Shown here in pieces: positions 8,341 to 11,573 of a stretch of 11,573 bases of DNA. Source of the stretch: Poronia punctata (Eukaryota; Ascomycota; Sordariomycetes; Xylariales; Xylariaceae); assembly GCA_022579005.1 (NCBI GenBank), contig MU402000.1, forward strand, positions 1 to 11,573, given 5' to 3'. Below the pieces are notes generated by a model. That model did not search any database, had not been told where the DNA came from, and was given only the letters and a program-made list of their open reading frames with translations. A program made the position numbers and the translations under genes. Positions within the stretch are counted from its first letter, which is position 1. The number at the start of each line of letters is the position of its first letter.

Positions 8341-8820
8341 TAGGTAAAATTAAATAAAAAAATAATAAGTAAATAAATAAAGCTGTAAATAATATAAGAA
8401 TTGTATTATTTTAATAAATTTTAATAGTTTAGCAGGTTGGTTAAAAGGTAAAGGTAGTAAGGTTAAAAAGTAAAAGAAGTAAAAAAAGGTAAATAGTATT
8501 AAGATAAGTAAGTAAGTTAGCTAGGTAAATTAGGTAGGGTTTATATTAGATCTAATAGGTTATAAGATAATAGGAATTAATATAATGCCTATATAGTAGA
8601 AGTTATACGGCTGTAGTAAGGACTACTATAAAGGAAAAGGTTTTCTTATAAGGGGTCTTTCCTTACTTATTTAGTATGTGCAGATTTTGCAAAGAGGAGA
8701 AGTTTTACTTTTTTACGTATATATTAATTAATATATATAATTTAGCTATTTATGCTAGTTTTAATAATTAAAAGTCTTATATTGCTTATTATTATTATTA
8801 AAGCTTAATAGCATAGTAAC
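8341..8820 (+). other. G-skewed, less mutated segment upstream of copia gag
   Basis: This half-kilobase precedes the polyprotein of the copia element and has no open frame. It is less saturated than the DNA to its left, keeping GpA, TpC and GG. The strand asymmetry is strong: in 8421-8580 I count 38 G against 3 C. By position it should contain the 5' LTR and untranslated leader of the retrotransposon, but LTR ends, a TATA box and a primer-binding site cannot be identified with confidence, because the 3' LTR needed for comparison lies outside the window. A hairpin-forming patch at 8613-8667 is listed separately. Confidence 0.5.
8613..8667. repeat. Overlapping inverted repeats in the copia leader
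   Basis: AGTAAGGA at 8615-8622 pairs perfectly with TCCTTACT at 8660-8667. Within this, GTAGT/ACTAC (8613-8626) forms a small 4-base-loop hairpin, and AAGGAAA (8631-8637) pairs with TTTCCTT (8658-8664). The structures are mutually exclusive in part. In an LTR-retrotransposon leader such folds could belong to the R region or a packaging signal, but that is inference from position only. Confidence 0.4.
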
Positions 8821-8859
8821 TTAGCAATAATAGCATTAGCTAATAAAATTAAACTATTT

Positions 8860-9880
8860 TGCTTAAAGGAATTTTATTATTAAAATAAAGAATTTAAAAT
8901 AAAAGCTTTAGCTTTATAGCTATAGCAATATATTAACTTAAAAAATAAAAAACTTTAGCTTAAATAATTTAAACTTGTTAATATTACTAAACTTAATAAA
9001 AAGCTTATTACTTTTACTACTAAGAAAACTAAATCTAGGTTTTATATAGCTAGGAATACTTTTACTTTAAATAGAAATAAATAAGTTAATATTAAAAATC
9101 TTTTAATAGATTTTTTTAACTTTACTAAAAAGTTTAAATTAACATTTATATTTTTTAAAAATAAATATAAATAAAGCGTTAAGGCTTAAAAAAAGCTTAA
9201 TAATAAAATAGCAAAGCTAAAAACTTAAATAAGTAATACTATATTTAAAAACTATAAGGCTTTTTATATAGAATATAATAAAAAAGTAGATAAATAGTAT
9301 AACAACTTTTAAAAAATTAGAGAAACTATAACTAAAATATTGCTAGCTATTACTTAAGCAAACTTTTTTAACTTTGTTAAAAAAAGCGTAAAAAAACTAA
9401 CTAAAAACTTTAAAAAATTTATTATAAAATAAGATTATTATATTTTATAACTTAAGCAATATAAACTTAATACGTTGCTTAGTACTTACTTTTTTTTTTA
9501 ATAGCTTTTTAAAGCTTTTAGCAAAAAATACAAATATTAATATAACGCGTTTAAAATAATATATAGAAAATAAATATATAAAGGCAAGCTTTATTATTTA
9601 AAATTAGCTGCTAACCTTTAAGCACGTATAGCAATTAACTAAAAGCTTAAAAAAATAAAAATAATTAAAAGGTTTTTTATAATATTTAATAAAAAAGAAA
9701 TAAAAAACTAGGCTTACAAGTTAAAAGGTAAAAATATACTTTTAATATTAATAAGCACTTTTTTTATAAGCAAAAAATAAAAACAATATTTTTGTTTTAT
9801 AACTTTTAGCTAAAGCTAAAAAGCTATTTACTAAAAAACTACTACTAATTTATTTAAATAAATTAAAAAAAATACTTATA
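8860..9880 (+). pseudogene. Gag portion of the degraded copia element
   Basis: The frame reads as a Lys/Asn/Phe/Leu-rich protein of about 340 codons with a pattern like the N-terminal gag of fungal copia elements. An early segment has two stops at positions where family members often carry Trp or Gln, followed by a YIN-like motif (about 8916-8940). Gag forms the virus-like particle that packages the element RNA. Stops are spread throughout and no insertion or deletion is needed to keep the frame. The assignment rests mainly on continuity with the zinc knuckle and protease downstream, because gag is poorly conserved. Confidence 0.65.
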
Positions 9881-9894
9881 ACTTTAAAAAAGTA

Positions 9895-9933
9895 TGCTTA
9901 GCGTATAAAGGTTATTATAACTTTTTTAAATGC
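9895..9933 (+). pseudogene. Zinc knuckle of copia gag, two ligands lost
   Basis: The thirteen-residue reading fits the C-x2-C-x3-H-x4-C spacing of copia nucleocapsid knuckles. The first Cys (9895) and last Cys (9931) are present. The second Cys position (9904) reads Tyr, explained by TGT to TAT. The His position (9916) also reads Tyr, explained by CAT to TAT. An in-frame TAG follows at once (9934). An intact knuckle binds the element RNA; this one could not coordinate zinc. Confidence 0.75.
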
Positions 9934-10194
9934 TAGTATATATTTTTAAAGCTTTAAAAAAAAGGTTTTATAAAAAACTTAAAATATAAAAACTTTATTA
10001 AGTTTAAACTTAAATATAATTTAAAGCTTAAAGTAAAGGTTAGGGCTATTAAAGCAATAAAAGCTAATTAAAAAAAAGCAAAATTAATAAATAGCTTATA
10101 AAAAAAAAAAGAAAAAGTATAATTAAAATAAGTCTTTATACGTATAAGCTTTAAAATATTAAAAAGGCTTGTATAAAAACTATACCTACTTAAA

Positions 10195-10450
10195 AATTTA
10201 GCAATTTTTAACTTAAAGTTTATATTATATATTTTTAATAAAATTAAGCGCTTTTATAATATTAAAAGTATTTTTAAAAAAAACTTGTTTTAAGCTAAAA
10301 ACTTAGTTATAGTTATATAAGCTTATAAAGACGTTAATATAAAGGTTTAAAAAACTAAAAGATTACTTATACTAAAGCTTAAAAATGTAGCTTATTATAA
10401 AACCTTTATAATAAATATTGTTTTTTTTTATACTTTTATTTAAAAAAGGA
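10195..10450 (+). pseudogene. Aspartic protease domain of copia, active-site Asp lost
   Basis: The protease normally cuts the polyprotein and has a hydrophobic-D-S/T-G active-site motif followed by a conserved His and, some 70 residues later, an LxxVAY-like segment. Here the motif position reads I-F-N-L-K (10204-10218). The active-site Asp is Asn (AAC, 10210-10212) and the Ser-Gly reads Leu-Lys. A Tyr (10228) stands where the family has His. The later KLKNVAYYKTF segment (about 10375-10410) is well preserved and anchors the alignment. Every inferred change is C-to-T or G-to-A. Confidence 0.75.
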
Positions 10451-10620
10451 TTTAGTAAAATATAAAGCTACTAAAAAGCTATTTTAAAAAACTTAATTAC
10501 TTAATATTATGCTAAATATAAAATAAGTATAACTAATATGTTTTAAAATATTTATTGCTAAATATAAATAAAACTTTTTTTTATACTTAAAAAAATATAT
10601 ATATAAAATATACTAAATAG

Positions 10621-10790
10621 CTTGCTTTTAAAGCAAATTTTTTTAAATAGCATTTTTAGCTTAGCTACCTAGGTTTTAATGCACTTTAGTACTTAATAAG
10701 CTAAGTAAAAAAGGTAAAGATTAAAAAATTTTTAAGCTAAAGTATTAAATTAACAAATTGCTTTAAGTATATGTGCAAAAAGCTTAAAAA
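10621..10790 (+). pseudogene. GAG-pre-integrase / zinc-binding region of copia integrase
   Basis: The family motif W-H-x-R-L-G-H is visible at 10648-10668 as stop-H-F-stop-L-S-Y, with Trp changed to TAG, Gly to Ser and His to Tyr. About 30 residues on, the Cys pair of the integrase zinc finger appears as C-F-K-Y (10759-10770), with the second Cys changed to Tyr. The basic KKLKN stretch after it also matches the family. All changes fit single- or double-transition codon decay. Confidence 0.75.
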
Positions 10791-10836
10791 CTAAATTAAC
10801 AAAGTACTTAAAGACTAACTAAATTGTTTATTTAAA

Positions 10837-11400
10837 CGCATTGCTATAAATTAGCATTTTTATAATAAAGGTTTTAATAGTAAAGTATTAATGCTTTTTA
10901 TAACTAAAAAATATTTTAAGCATATGTTTAATTATTATTTATAAAGCTTTAATATAAAAATACTAAAAACGCTGCTTAAGTATTTTATAAAAAAAGCATA
11001 AGTAGTTTATAAAAAATAAATAGTTATTATTAAATTAAATAAACAACTTTTATAATTATAAATAATTATAAATTATTTAGTTAATAAAGCACTTATTATA
11101 TTAAAAATCTTAATACTTAATATTTAAGCTTAAAATAGTGCTAGTAAATAATTTAGCTAAATAGTTAAAAAGCGTGCTTAGTATATAAAAACTAGCGCAA
11201 AGCTTTTAAAGACTTTTTAAATTAAAATTAATAAAGCTATAATATATTTATTAAACTAAATACTTAAATATATGTTTTACTAAAAAACTTTATATAAACA
11301 ATTTTATACTTACTTTATATTTTAAGACAGCTATATTAAAATTAAAAAACTAAAGCTTAACTATTTATAAGTTTATAAATGCAAAGCTTATGCTTTTACT
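10837..11400 (+). pseudogene. Integrase core of copia, all three catalytic acids replaced
   Basis: The rve-type integrase core joins element DNA to the host chromosome using D, D and E. After an R-I-A-I lead-in, the first Asp position is Asn (AAT, 10849-10851). The second, in the context I-K-L-x-x, is Asn (AAT, 11038-11040). The Glu, in the context Q-N-x-A-x-E with the two Gln codons now stops, is Lys (AAA, 11146-11148). The second and third positions are separated by exactly 35 residues, the classical D-x35-E spacing, which supports both the alignment and the absence of indels. INKA (about 11227-11238) and VYKCKAYAFTA (11371-11403) follow as in family members. The protein would be inactive even without its stops. 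Confidence 0.85.
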
Positions 11401-11573
11401 GCTAATATAAAAAAAAAAAAAAATTGTTTTTTAAAGCTAAGCTTTAAAGCTTAAATAAGTTATTTTATTAGCTATAAATTAACTAATATTTATAAAATTT
11501 AAAATTTTTTAACTAATTAAGTAATTTAAACTAAAAATATAAAATTTAATAAAAACTAAATATTTAATAAAAA

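Larger units (their letters stand above)
8821..11573 (+). pseudogene. Ty1/copia retrotransposon polyprotein, RIP-like degraded, 3' end outside window
   Basis: A single forward frame (codons starting at positions equal to 1 modulo 3) carries recognisable fungal Ty1/copia polyprotein sequence for about 2.7 kb without a detectable frameshift. In order it reads gag, a CCHC zinc knuckle (9895-9933), an aspartic protease (around 10195-10450), a GAG-pre-integrase motif (10648-10668), the integrase core (10849-11148) and the region after it (VYxCKAYAF at 11371-11397). An intact element would copy its RNA into DNA and insert it. This copy cannot, since the frame holds dozens of stops, all TAA or TAG in my reading. 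These fit former CAA, CAG, CGA or TGG codons. The true start is unclear because no in-frame ATG survives at the 5' end; 8821 is where the gag-like reading becomes followable. Reverse transcriptase, RNase H and the 3' LTR would lie beyond 11573. Confidence 0.9.

Noticed and set aside
8805..8835. tRNA primer-binding site of the copia element
   Set aside because: A TAGTAAC-like string near 8815 could be a mutated TGGTA-type primer site, but after this much C/T and G/A change the match is too weak to call.

Overview
This window looks like a repeat-rich, gene-free stretch of a filamentous ascomycete (Pezizomycotina-type) genome shaped by RIP-like C-to-T mutation. The evidence is in the sequence: two long, extremely AT-rich blocks (about 1-2560 and 5200-11573) flank a block of ordinary base composition (about 2700-5130). 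Two copies of a 0.3 kb repeat differ almost only by C/T and G/A transitions, and a transposon polyprotein can still be read in one frame but is full of TAA and TAG stops. The species cannot be named from this sequence.

Layout. 1-1929: saturated AT-rich DNA with no readable gene. 1930-2237: copy 1 of the repeat, heavily mutated. 2238-2439: AT-rich spacer holding a decayed inverted repeat. 2440-2746: copy 2 of the repeat, heavily mutated at its left end and nearly intact at its right end, so the compositional boundary lies inside it. 2747-5130: ordinary-composition island with no credible gene, one 30-base A tract and a short perfect hairpin. 5130-5220: the opposite boundary. 5220-8340: AT-rich repeat debris, including a coding-like Ala/Lys-rich tract with an in-frame 27-bp duplication, an oligo-T tract and some short degenerate repeats. 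8340-8820: a lighter-mutated, strongly G-skewed segment that is the likely leader or LTR region of the next element. 8821-11573: a Ty1/copia retrotransposon on the + strand, running gag, zinc knuckle, protease, GAG-pre-integrase and integrase, cut off by the window end before reverse transcriptase.

No intact protein-coding gene, tRNA, rRNA or CRISPR array was found. The short ORFs in the island and the AT-rich blocks look like chance openings. The most informative features are the matched repeat pair, which records the mutation process directly; the unusual context of surviving cytosines (TpC/GpA nearly absent, CpT and some CpA retained); and the copia element, in which all three integrase catalytic positions and the protease aspartate appear to be lost by transitions alone.
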